In this document: in pieces, positions 36,146 through 43,448 of the stretch
Layout of the letters: each line of letters begins with the position of its first letter
Position numbering within the stretch: the first letter of the stretch is position 1
Assembly: GCA_031367345.1 (NCBI GenBank)
Contig: JANLPR010000127.1
Location: forward strand, 1 to 43,448
Reading direction: 5' to 3'
Origin: JADKIH01 sp031367345
Lineage (GTDB): Bacteria > Bacteroidota > Bacteroidia > AKYH767-A > 2013-40CM-41-45
DNA length: 43,448 nucleotides
The notes under the pieces: model-generated
The model's database searches: none
What the model was told of the DNA's origin: nothing
The model's input: the letters and a program-made list of their open reading frames with translations, nothing else
Translations under genes and position numbers: made by a program

Positions 36146-37966
36146 ATGAAAAAATTATACGCATTGATCGCACTAGCTGTCGTAGGTGGATTTTCCGCAC
36201 ATGCACAATTAGCGCGCAAAACTGCTGCCACGAAAAACGTAGGCAGTCAATCTATTTCTTCAAAATCACTTGTTACGCGTCATGCAAACAATCCAAACAC
36301 TACAAATGCAGTGATTTGGTCAGATGGTTTTTCAACACCAGCAAACTGGTCTATAACTTCTGAAGCAGGAACTTCAGGCGACTGGGTAATCGGAACGACA
36401 GGACCGGCAGGAGGTTTTCCAATAACAACGATTGCATCTGCATCAGCAGCTAACGGTTTTGCAAAGTTCGATTCAGATTCGATTTGTACCCATAACCAAA
36501 TTGGAAATTTAACATCAGTAAATCCTATAGATGTTACAGGACATAGTGCTGTTAGACTTACTTTTTCGCAATACTATAGAAGATATTACGATTCAACATA
36601 TATTTTCATCAGTACAGACAATATTAACTGGACAAAATTTGAAGTAAATGGTGCTTTAACACTCAACCAATACAGTGCAAACAACAATGCAATCAATCCA
36701 AACATTGTGAGTGTCGACATTAGTTCAGTAGCTGCAAACCAAGCAACAGTTTATGTTCGTTTCCAGTTTTACAGTCCAACTTCAATTGACGCTGTAAATG
36801 CAGGTTGTGCATATTCTTGGATGATTGATGATATCAGCATTTCAGATATTCCAGGTTTAGATATTGAGGCATTGCAAAATGTTCGCCAAGGAGAATATGC
36901 AATATTGCCGGTATTAGATGCAGCAGCATTAATTATCCAAGGTCGCATTCACAATTCAGGAACACAAGCTATTACAAGTGCAAGTATGTCGTTTAACGTG
37001 TACAACACAACTTCTGGTTTGGTGTACAGTGGAACAGAAGCTTTTTCAGGAACATTAAATCCGGGTGATACTTCTGCATTGATTGTAAACACAGTGCCAT
37101 ACACACCGGTTGATACTGGAATTTATTATATAGAGCAAGTTGTTGCAACAGCAGGTGATGTAGACGGAAGTAATGACACAACGTATTCATATGTTTATGT
37201 ATCTGATTCAGTTTATGCCCGTGATTATATAGATTTTGATCCAAATAACTTTGCAGGAAGTTTTGGTTTCCCAGGGTTTGCAGGAACACTTGGACAGATG
37301 TACCACATTTATCAATCATCACAAACAACATCAGCAACGATTTACTTAGCTGGCCCTAGATTAGGAGATCATGTTGCTGTTTCGGTTTATGATGTAGCAG
37401 CAGGCTTGCCAAATGCAATCATTGGGGCGTCGAATCCATATACAATTACAGCAGCAGATACAGGTGGAGCTTTTATTACCCTACCTTTCAGTGCACCGGT
37501 TAACATCTTGGCAAACACTGATTATTTTTTAGGAGTTGAACAAATAGACACTAATAATATCTCTTTGGGGGCATCACACGATATCTATACTGGAGGTAAA
37601 ATATTTTACAATGGTGGAACTGCATGGAGGGATGTAGATTCAGCGGGTATCAAGATTGCTTTCATTGCAAGATTAAACACGCCATCATCTACATTAGTTG
37701 GAATCAATAATGTAAAAAATAACGAAGGCTTCTCAGTGTATCCTAACCCATCAAAAGGATTTGTTTACATTTTGAACAATGGAACTAGCACTAATGTGAA
37801 AGTTAATGTGATCAATGCAATGGGACAAGTTGTTAAATCAACTTCATTCAATTCATTCTCTAGCGAGAAAATTGACCTAAGCAATCAAGCTGCCGGTACA
37901 TACACGGTACAAATGATTACAGACAAAGGAGTAACAAACAAAACAGTTGTTGTTTCTGCTAAATAA
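36146..37966 (+). CDS. T9SS-secreted protein with MAM/anchor-J-like domain (tandem paralogue)
   Basis: 606 residues from the ATG at 36146 (MKKLYALIALAVVGGFSAHAQ, a signal peptide); a longer frame to 36095 would start inside the promoter. The domain order parallels the preceding gene: a jelly-roll region (WSDGFSTPANWSITSEAGTS ... CAYSWMIDDISISDI), a middle Ig-like part (LIIQGRIHNSGTQAITSASM), a further beta domain (ATIYLAGPRLGDHVAVSVYD) and a type A sorting domain (VYPNPSKGFVYI, VNVINAMGQVV, GTYTVQMITDKGVTN). No enzyme motif seen. It is probably a surface or released protein of the same kind as its neighbour, arisen by duplication and divergence. Confidence 0.82.
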   Translation: MKKLYALIALAVVGGFSAHAQLARKTAATKNVGSQSISSKSLVTRHANNPNTTNAVIWSDGFSTPANWSITSEAGTSGDWVIGTTGPAGGFPITTIASASAANGFAKFDSDSICTHNQIGNLTSVNPIDVTGHSAVRLTFSQYYRRYYDSTYIFISTDNINWTKFEVNGALTLNQYSANNNAINPNIVSVDISSVAANQATVYVRFQFYSPTSIDAVNAGCAYSWMIDDISISDIPGLDIEALQNVRQGEYAILPVLDAAALIIQGRIHNSGTQAITSASMSFNVYNTTSGLVYSGTEAFSGTLNPGDTSALIVNTVPYTPVDTGIYYIEQVVATAGDVDGSNDTTYSYVYVSDSVYARDYIDFDPNNFAGSFGFPGFAGTLGQMYHIYQSSQTTSATIYLAGPRLGDHVAVSVYDVAAGLPNAIIGASNPYTITAADTGGAFITLPFSAPVNILANTDYFLGVEQIDTNNISLGASHDIYTGGKIFYNGGTAWRDVDSAGIKIAFIARLNTPSSTLVGINNVKNNEGFSVYPNPSKGFVYILNNGTSTNVKVNVINAMGQVVKSTSFNSFSSEKIDLSNQAAGTYTVQMITDKGVTNKTVVVSAK

Positions 37967-37984
37967 TTAGTAAAATAATGAAAT

Positions 37985-38018
37985 AAAAAACCGCCTCCAA
38001 AAGGGGCGGTTTTTTTTA
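37985..38018 (+). terminator. Terminator after the second T9SS gene
   Basis: aaaaaaccgcc pairs with ggcggtttttt around a short loop and an eight-base T run follows. It starts 18 bases past the stop codon. Confidence 0.85.
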
Positions 38019-38083
38019 TGACGACTATTTTAAGCTATTGAGAAAATGAAACAAAGAAAACTAATTGAATAAAAAATATATAG

Positions 38084-38842
38084 CTAAATCAATCCTGTCT
38101 TCTTTATATTCTTCGCAAGTTTACTTGCAAAAATAAAATCGTTTAATTCTTTATTGTCGGTGCGGAGAATATCTTCAATCGTTCCTTCCCACCATTTCTC
38201 TCCTTTATATAAATACAAAATCTTGTCGCCAATCTCCAACACAGAGTTCATGTCGTGCGTATTTACAATTGTAGTCATATTAAATTCCTGAGTGATTTCC
38301 TTAATAAGATTATCGATTACAATTGATGTTTGCGGATCAAGTCCGGAATTCGGCTCATCACAAAATAAATATTTAGGATTCGGGGCGAAAGCACGAGCAA
38401 TTGCAACTCTTTTTTTCATACCGCCAGACAGTTCTGAGGGGCTGAGATGATTTACATTATGAAGATTAACTCTATTCAAGCAAAAATTTACACGATCTTT
38501 TTTCTCTTCGAGTGACATTTCGGTAAACATATTTAAAGGGAACATAACATTTTGCTCCACAGTAAGCGAGTCGAACAGAGCGCCGCCTTGAAAAACCATT
38601 CCAATTTCTTGACGAAATGGTTTGCGTTCTTTTCTGCTGAGATTACTAAAAACATTACTATCATAATGAATTTCTCCGCTATCAATTTCTTCCAGTCCAA
38701 CCATGCATTTCATTAGAATAGTTTTTCCACTACCACTTCCTCCTATTACAAGATTTACGTGACCAGTTTCAAAGACAGATGAGATACCTTTCAGGATTTC
38801 GCGATCGCCAAATCTTTTTTTGATTTCCGTAATTTCGATCAT
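38084..38842 (-). CDS. mlaF: ABC transporter ATP-binding protein, MlaF type
   Basis: 252 residues. Walker A GGSGSGKT is at 34-41, then the signature LSGGMKKRVAIARA and Walker B KYLFCDEPNSGLDPQTS. The GGMKKR form of the signature and DEPNSGLDP are typical of MlaF/Ttg2A, which powers phospholipid movement between the inner and outer membranes. It overlaps the permease gene by 4 bases, so the two are translated together. The third gene usually found here, the MCE-domain protein mlaD, is absent. Confidence 0.85.
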   Translation of the reverse strand: MIEITEIKKRFGDREILKGISSVFETGHVNLVIGGSGSGKTILMKCMVGLEEIDSGEIHYDSNVFSNLSRKERKPFRQEIGMVFQGGALFDSLTVEQNVMFPLNMFTEMSLEEKKDRVNFCLNRVNLHNVNHLSPSELSGGMKKRVAIARAFAPNPKYLFCDEPNSGLDPQTSIVIDNLIKEITQEFNMTTIVNTHDMNSVLEIGDKILYLYKGEKWWEGTIEDILRTDNKELNDFIFASKLAKNIKKTGLI

Positions 38843-39579
38843 GTCAGAATCAATTGAGTTAAGATGTAATCGAAAATTAGAATTAGAATACTACTATATA
38901 CAACAGCACTGGTGCTCGATTGTCCAACTTCCAGTGCTCCACCTTGAGTATGATAACCATGGTAGGCAGAAACAGTAGTGATGATATAAGCAAACGTGAG
39001 TGTTTTAATAATTGCAAAAACGATATTGAATGGAACGAATGAATCTTGAATACCCTTTATATAATCGGCAGAGCTAATAACCCCGGCACCAACACCTGCA
39101 ACCCACCCACCTGTAATTCCCAAAAACATAGAGATGATCACAACAAAAGGAAAGATGAATAGAGCTGCAAATATTTTTGGAAGCACCAGATATGCTGACG
39201 AGTTGATACCCATTATTTCAAGAGCGTCAATTTGTTCCGTTACTCTCATTGTTCCAATTTCAGAAGCAATGCTTGAGCCGATTTTTCCGGCGAGAACAAG
39301 CGACATCATTGTAGGAGAGAACTCAAGTATAATTGAATCGCGTGCAACAATACCAACAGCCGAAAGAGGAACAAGCGGATTAACTAAGTTGTAAACTGTC
39401 TGAATAGTAATTACAGCTCCCATAAAAACAGAAGTCAATGCTACGATACCAAGAGAACCATAGCCGAAATTATCCAGTTCACGTGTAAACTGTTTCCAGT
39501 AGATCGAAAATTTTTCAGGCTTAATAAACAGATCTTTCATAAAGATCCAATATCTGCCTAAGTGAAAAAGTGAATTCAT
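38839..39579 (-). CDS. mlaE: ABC transporter permease, MlaE type
   Basis: 246 residues with five or six membrane helices. Family segments include the EQIDALEIMGINSSAYLVLP stretch near residue 120, LAGKIGSSIASEIGTMRVTE just before it, and a C-terminal helix SSILILIFDYILTQLIL. MlaE is the membrane part of the lipid transporter whose ATPase is the next gene. The start codon ATG at 39579 gives a short N-terminal amphipathic segment, as usual in this family. Confidence 0.88.
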   Translation of the reverse strand: MNSLFHLGRYWIFMKDLFIKPEKFSIYWKQFTRELDNFGYGSLGIVALTSVFMGAVITIQTVYNLVNPLVPLSAVGIVARDSIILEFSPTMMSLVLAGKIGSSIASEIGTMRVTEQIDALEIMGINSSAYLVLPKIFAALFIFPFVVIISMFLGITGGWVAGVGAGVISSADYIKGIQDSFVPFNIVFAIIKTLTFAYIITTVSAYHGYHTQGGALEVGQSSTSAVVYSSILILIFDYILTQLILT

Positions 39580-39702
39580 ATAAGGCTGTAAAAATAATAA
39601 AATAGATGCTTTACAAGCAGAAAGAATTCGCTTACATCAACAACTTGTTATCTATAACTTTTTATTTAGCATCAGTTAGCTTCGTCATGTATAATCTTAC
39701 AG

Positions 39703-39710
39703 TATATTTG
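39703..39710 (+). promoter_or_regulatory. -7 box for the small lipoprotein gene
   Basis: TATATTTG is a full TAnnTTTG match ending one base before the first ATG (39712) and four before the second (39715). A leaderless transcript is expected. No TTG at the -33 distance. Confidence 0.5.
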
Positions 39711-39711
39711 T

Positions 39712-39867
39712 ATGATGAATAAAAAGCAGAAACATTTTCACCGTTATATCTTGGCGTTAGGAGTAATACTAACACTCACCTTGAATGGATGTTTTGTTTT
39801 TAAAAAGAAGTGCGACTGCCCTAAATTTGGACAGAAAAATACGATGCAAAACGAGAAGCCATCTTAG
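39712..39867 (+). CDS. Very small lipoprotein with a Cys-x-Cys-Pro tail
   Basis: 51 residues: MMNKKQKHFHRYILALGVIL, then TLTLNGCFVF and KKKCDCPKFGQKNTMQNEKP, ending in Ser. It is too short for a usual ORF cut-off, but a positively charged start, a hydrophobic core and a lipobox with Cys27 (LNGC) make a complete lipoprotein signal. After acylation only about 25 residues remain, with the Cys34-x-Cys36-Pro pair. Short Bacteroidota lipoproteins with a similar ending are known to me only as unnamed proteins. The start may be the second ATG (39715). It sits between mlaE (divergent) and feoA and has its own -7 box. Confidence 0.6.
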   Translation: MMNKKQKHFHRYILALGVILTLTLNGCFVFKKKCDCPKFGQKNTMQNEKPS

Positions 39868-39922
39868 ATTTGGAATAATTAGTTCTCTCAAAAAAAAAAT
39901 CTACGGTTTTTTCGGCCTTAAT

Positions 39923-39947
39923 GAATTGATTTTCAAGTCTTCAATTC
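39923..39947 (+). terminator. Weak hairpin downstream of the small lipoprotein gene
   Basis: GAATTGA (39923-39929) and TCAATTC (39941-39947) pair around an 11-base loop and are followed by TTT. The stem is short and AT-rich, so the role as terminator is uncertain. Confidence 0.3.
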
Positions 39948-40016
39948 TTTGAGAATGATATTTTGTAAAAAGTATTAAAATGGATAAATAGCATTGATTT
40001 AATGACGAAAATCCTC

Positions 40017-40045
40017 TTGTTATTTAAAAAATAGAAATACTTTTG
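40017..40045 (+). promoter_or_regulatory. Promoter of feoA-feoB
   Basis: TTG (40017-40019), 18 bases, TACTTTTG (40038-40045): full match to the consensus. Leader about 33 bases. I saw no clear Fur or other iron-regulator palindrome overlapping it. Confidence 0.65.
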
Positions 40046-40083
40046 GCTCTTGTTTAAAATGATTCTTAATAAGAACGACATCT

Positions 40084-40329
40084 ATGGTCAAATTGCTTTC
40101 TGAGTTAAAAAAAGGCCAAAAAGGGACAATCGATTCATTTACTGATTATGAACTCTCATTGAAATTGCTCGAAATGGGATGTATTCCGGGTGAGCCAATA
40201 GAAGTTATTAGAATAGCACCATTGGGCGACCCAATTGCAATTTCGGTTTCAGGATATACACTCAGTTTGAGGAAAGCCGAAGCATCGACAGTTCGTATTG
40301 AAATGCATACAACAAGTGAACTTTTATAA
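40084..40329 (+). CDS. feoA: Ferrous iron transport protein A (FeoA)
   Basis: 81 residues, an SH3-like beta barrel. LSELKKGQKGTIDSF, LLEMGCIPGEPIEVIRIAPL and AISVSGYTLSLRKAEASTV follow the FeoA pattern. FeoA is a small cytoplasmic protein that works with FeoB in uptake of Fe2+. The feoB start follows 6 bases after its stop codon. Confidence 0.9.
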   Translation: MVKLLSELKKGQKGTIDSFTDYELSLKLLEMGCIPGEPIEVIRIAPLGDPIAISVSGYTLSLRKAEASTVRIEMHTTSELL

Positions 40330-40335
40330 TTACAA

Positions 40336-42462
40336 GTGACTAGAAAATTAAAAATAGCATTGATCGGAAATCCCAATAGTGGGAAGTCATCTGTATTTAA
40401 TGCGTTGACAGGACTGAAGCAAAAAGTTGCAAATTTTCCCGGAGTAACTGTTGAAAAAAAGGTTGGCTTTTTAAGTCTTAAAGATAAATTTGGAAATACC
40501 ATTGATGCGGAAATTATTGATCTTCCGGGCACTTATTCACTTTATCCTAAATCGCCGGAAGAAAGAATTCCTTTTCAACTTTTATGCGATCCTCAAAACG
40601 AAGCACATCCCGAACTTACTATTGTTGTTGCAGACGGAGCAAATTTGAAACGAAATTTATTTTTGTGTTCTCAAATTGTTGATTTAAAAATTCCGGTAGT
40701 ACTAGTGATCAACATGATGGACATTGTTCGTTTTAAAAAAACAACAATTGATTTTGAAAAACTATCGGCTCGATTAGGAATTCCAATTGTAGCAATGACT
40801 GCAAGGAAACAAGAAGGAATAAAAGAGTTGAAAGAAGTGATCACTCAACCATTTACTCCGCCTATAAATGATTTTATAGACATTCATCCATTTGCACCGG
40901 AAGTAATAGATACAATTCGAAATTCAGTAAATGTAAAAAGTAATTACAACGCTTTTCTTGTTGCAAACAACTTGAATCTCATTAGCAATTTTGAAATTCC
41001 TGAATTTAAAAAAGAGAAAATCCGTGCGGTGTGTGCCGAATATGAATTTGATCAACAGCAGATGCAAGCAAGAGAAACGCTTGCTCGATACAAAGAGATC
41101 ACGGCTATAATGAACGAATTTGTTTCATCACCTGAAAACCCGGTACACAAATCGTATTCATATAAAATAGACAGCGTATTAACTCATCGATTTTGGGGTT
41201 ACTTTATTTTTCTCGCTGTACTGTTTTTAATTTTCCAAGCCATCTTTGCATGGGCTACATACCCGATGGACTTGATCGACAGTGCATTTAGTTGGATAAG
41301 CTTCCAAGTAAAGAGTGCATTACCACCGGGACTTATAAATGACCTACTCGTAAATGGAATTTTAGCAGGACTAAATGGCATCGTAGTTTTTATTCCACAG
41401 ATAGCTTTACTCTTTTTTTTCATTGCAATATTAGAAGACACCGGTTATTTGTCGCGCGTAAGTTTTTTGATGGATAAACTAATGCGAAAATTTGGTTTGA
41501 ATGGACGCTCACTTATTCCATTAATGAGTGGAGTAGCATGTGCAGTTCCAGCCATTATGAGTGCACGAACGATACAGAATTGGAAAGAGCGTTTAATTAC
41601 AATAATGGTTACGCCGCTGATGAGTTGTTCCGCACGATTACCGGTTTACACTCTGTTGATAGCACTAATTATTCCTTCTCAATACGTGTATGGAGTAAAT
41701 CTGCAAGGCTTCGTTTTAATGCTTATGTATTTAATAGGTTTTGTTGCTGCTATCAGTGTAGCGTGGGTGATGAAAAATATTATTAAGAGTAAAGAGCGTA
41801 GTTTTTTTGTAATGGAATTGCCAACATATCGCATACCAAGATGGCCAACAATAGGTGTTCACATTATTGAAAAGGTAAAAGTTTTTCTTTTTGATGCAGG
41901 TAAAGTTATTATTTCAATATCTATTATTTTATGGGTAATGTCATCTTTCGGTCCTGCAGGTGAATTTGATCGTATTGAAGAAAAATACATGACAGATTCA
42001 ATTACACGAACACTGCCAAAAGATGAAATAGACAAAAGTATCCAAATGGAAAAATTGGAACATTCATACGCCGGAAAATTAGGTCACATCATTGAGCCGG
42101 CTATTCGACCATTGGGATACGATTGGAAAATCGGAATTGCCTTGATCACATCCTTTGCTGCAAGAGAAGTTTTTGTTGGTACCATGTCAACAATCTATAG
42201 TGTAGGAGATGAACAGTCGAGTAAAAAAACATTGAAGGAGAAAATGCGCAATGAAATAGACCCTATAACAGGTGGTCCGAAATATACATTCGCCGTGGGA
42301 ATATCGTTGATGCTCTTTTATGCATTCGCCATGCAATGTATAAGTACAATTGCAGTAGTGTTCAGAGAAACAAAAAGTATTAAGTACCCATTAATTCAGA
42401 TTCTATATATGAGTGGAATGGCTTATCTTGCAAGCTTGATTGCCTATCAGCTTCTCAAATAA
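40336..42462 (+). CDS. feoB: Ferrous iron transport protein B (FeoB)
   Basis: 708 residues starting with GTG, 6 bases after feoA. The G-domain shows G1 GNPNSGKSS (11-19), G3 DLPGTYSLYP and G4 NMMD. The membrane part has the two Gate regions, including PLMSGVACAVPAIMSARTIQ with the conserved Cys and PLMSCSARLPVYTLLIALI. It carries Fe2+ across the inner membrane with GTP hydrolysis. The sequence is complete and the length is usual for the family. Confidence 0.95.
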   Translation: MTRKLKIALIGNPNSGKSSVFNALTGLKQKVANFPGVTVEKKVGFLSLKDKFGNTIDAEIIDLPGTYSLYPKSPEERIPFQLLCDPQNEAHPELTIVVADGANLKRNLFLCSQIVDLKIPVVLVINMMDIVRFKKTTIDFEKLSARLGIPIVAMTARKQEGIKELKEVITQPFTPPINDFIDIHPFAPEVIDTIRNSVNVKSNYNAFLVANNLNLISNFEIPEFKKEKIRAVCAEYEFDQQQMQARETLARYKEITAIMNEFVSSPENPVHKSYSYKIDSVLTHRFWGYFIFLAVLFLIFQAIFAWATYPMDLIDSAFSWISFQVKSALPPGLINDLLVNGILAGLNGIVVFIPQIALLFFFIAILEDTGYLSRVSFLMDKLMRKFGLNGRSLIPLMSGVACAVPAIMSARTIQNWKERLITIMVTPLMSCSARLPVYTLLIALIIPSQYVYGVNLQGFVLMLMYLIGFVAAISVAWVMKNIIKSKERSFFVMELPTYRIPRWPTIGVHIIEKVKVFLFDAGKVIISISIILWVMSSFGPAGEFDRIEEKYMTDSITRTLPKDEIDKSIQMEKLEHSYAGKLGHIIEPAIRPLGYDWKIGIALITSFAAREVFVGTMSTIYSVGDEQSSKKTLKEKMRNEIDPITGGPKYTFAVGISLMLFYAFAMQCISTIAVVFRETKSIKYPLIQILYMSGMAYLASLIAYQLLK

Positions 42463-42491
42463 ATAAGTAAACACTTTTCGAAAAAAATACC

Positions 42492-43124
42492 ATGTCGAGA
42501 GAAAAGATCGCCACTGTATTAGCAAAATATTTACCGGAGCAAACTGTAGATGAATGTACATCATGGATTATTCAAAAAAATATTCATCTAAAAATTACAA
42601 AAGGCCGTGCGTCTAAATTTGGTGATTACAAGCCATTAAACAAAGGTCAAGGACATCATATATCCGTAAACCACGATTTGAATAGATATGCTTTTCTAAT
42701 TACATTTGTTCATGAGGTTGCACACTTGCATACATACATTAAATTTCCATTTAGACATGAGCCTCACGGAAAAGAATGGAAGAATGAATTCAAAATATTA
42801 CTCAGTAATTTTTTAATTCAACGAATATTCCCTGACGACGTTTCAATTGCACTCCATAACTATTTAATAAATCCGGCAGCTAGTAGTTGTAGCGACCACC
42901 ATCTTTTCAGAGCGTTGAAAAAATACGATAAGAGAGATGGCTTATTGGAAATAATACACCTTGAAGAGCTTCCACTGAATTCCAAATTTAAATTAAATCA
43001 ATCGCGCTCAGGGATGATCTTTCAAAAGGGTGAATTGCTCCGTACTCGCTTTCGATGTTTGGAGTTAACAACTGAACGCACATATTTTGTAAGTCCGTTG
43101 GCGGAAGTGGTGGTGGTAGAATGA
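42492..43124 (+). CDS. SprT-like zinc metalloprotein
   Basis: 210 residues. The active-site motif HEVAH is at 74-78 and the third ligand His92 lies in EPHGKEWKNEF, as in the SprT group. The zinc-ribbon Cys pairs that end many SprT proteins are missing; the C-terminal part has only scattered Cys. In eukaryotes the related SPRTN protease removes DNA-protein crosslinks; the bacterial proteins are poorly studied. It starts 29 bases after feoB, on the same strand, and may be read with it. The stop codon touches the heptamer array. Confidence 0.8.
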   Translation: MSREKIATVLAKYLPEQTVDECTSWIIQKNIHLKITKGRASKFGDYKPLNKGQGHHISVNHDLNRYAFLITFVHEVAHLHTYIKFPFRHEPHGKEWKNEFKILLSNFLIQRIFPDDVSIALHNYLINPAASSCSDHHLFRALKKYDKRDGLLEIIHLEELPLNSKFKLNQSRSGMIFQKGELLRTRFRCLELTTERTYFVSPLAEVVVVE

Positions 43125-43353
43125 GAAGTAAGGAGTAAGAAGTAAAAAGTAAAAAGTAAAAAGTAAAAAGTAAGTATGAAGTAAGAAGTAAGAAGTAAGA
43201 AGTAAGTAAGAAGTAAGAAGTAAGAAGTAAAAAGTAAAAAGTAAGAAGTAAGAAGTAAAAAGTAAGAAGTAAAAAGTAAGAAGTAAGAAGTAAGAAGTAA
43301 GAAGTAAAAAGTAAGAAGTAAAAAGTAAAAAGTAAGAAGTAAGAAGTAAGAAG
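43125..43353. repeat. Tandem array of about 31 heptamers RAAGTAA
   Basis: The unit is gaagtaa or aaagtaa; one copy is ggagtaa. Seven units (43125-43173), then an insert gtat, four units (43178-43205), an insert gtaa, and twenty units plus a partial gaag to 43353. The G/A choice at the first base is irregular along the array. It starts one base after the sprT-like stop codon. Because 7 is not a multiple of 3, a frame stays open on the minus strand through the whole array, reading LLTSYFL-type heptads; I do not regard that as a gene. Confidence 0.9.
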
Positions 43354-43367
43354 GTTAATTTTTTTAT

Positions 43368-43393
43368 TCACTAATCACCACTCACTACTCACT
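43368..43393. repeat. Short degenerate TCACTA-type repeat
   Basis: tcactaatcaccactcacta followed by ctcact repeats a cact/cacc step five times in 26 bases, 15 bases after the heptamer array. The last 55 bases of the window show nothing else. Confidence 0.4.
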
Positions 43394-43448
43394 TAAAAAT
43401 CTGCTAGCAAATTCAAAAGTTGTTTGCACTTAAAAACGAGATTTCGCT

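Noticed and set aside
40146..40532. Minus-strand open frame across feoA and feoB
   Set aside because: It is antisense to two well-recognised genes and has no motif of its own.
43125..43353. CRISPR array
   Set aside because: The units are contiguous 7-mers with no spacers, and no cas genes are in the window.
42988..43371. Open frame of 127 codons on the minus strand through the heptamer array
   Set aside because: It is open only because seven-base units lack stops in that frame. The product is a monotonous Leu/Phe/Tyr/Ser/Thr string and half of the frame lies antisense to the sprT-like gene.

Overview
The window looks like chromosomal DNA of a member of the phylum Bacteroidota. The evidence is low GC, several promoters of the Bacteroidota form TTG-N17-23-TAnnTTTG, proteins with type IX secretion (T9SS) C-terminal sorting domains, outer-membrane barrels ending in Phe, and a fairly standard core gene set. 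I cannot name the genus. No phage, insertion sequence, CRISPR array, rRNA or tRNA was seen.

Layout. 1-128: the end of a probable T9SS cargo gene, then about 450 bases without a gene. 586-5365: a two-gene minus-strand unit, a periplasmic TPR protein followed by an outer-membrane barrel. 5570-7432: a lipoprotein, then a short conserved-type protein and FtsE. 7439-9677: two overlapping GT4-type glycosyltransferases. 9764-13559: a small membrane protein, then the phenylacetyl-CoA epoxidase genes paaABCD, with the isomerase gene paaG convergent to them. 13753-18565: HU, dnaX and gyrB. 18647-23168: an M20 amidohydrolase and a 1099-residue secreted protein (peptidase-like, propeller and barrel parts). 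23351-27293: an MBL-fold hydrolase, then a kynurenine operon (kynU, kmo) that also carries a sphingomyelin-synthase-like PAP2 protein. 27510-30945: hemL, convergent with a three-gene coupled operon (envelope protein, UbiA-like protein, 25-residue-repeat protein). 31231-34092: gcvP. 34184-37966: two tandem T9SS cargo genes with matching promoters. 38084-39579: MlaE/MlaF-type lipid transport genes. 39712-43124: a very small lipoprotein, feoA, feoB and a SprT-like protein. 43125-43353: a tandem array of about 31 heptamers.

How the genes work together. PaaABC(D) makes the ring epoxide of phenylacetyl-CoA and PaaG isomerises it to the oxepin; the reductase PaaE and the later enzymes are not in the window. 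KynU and Kmo take kynurenine to 3-hydroxykynurenine and 3-hydroxyanthranilate. FeoA/FeoB import ferrous iron. MlaE/F move lipids between membranes. The rest is mostly housekeeping or cell-envelope work.

The least explained items are the protein built of four exact 25-residue repeats, the SMS-like protein tied to kynurenine genes, the peptidase-like/propeller/barrel fusion, the 51-residue lipoprotein, and a group of genes whose -7 promoter box lies only 1-9 bases from the start codon. I did not find a clear new defence or mobile system.
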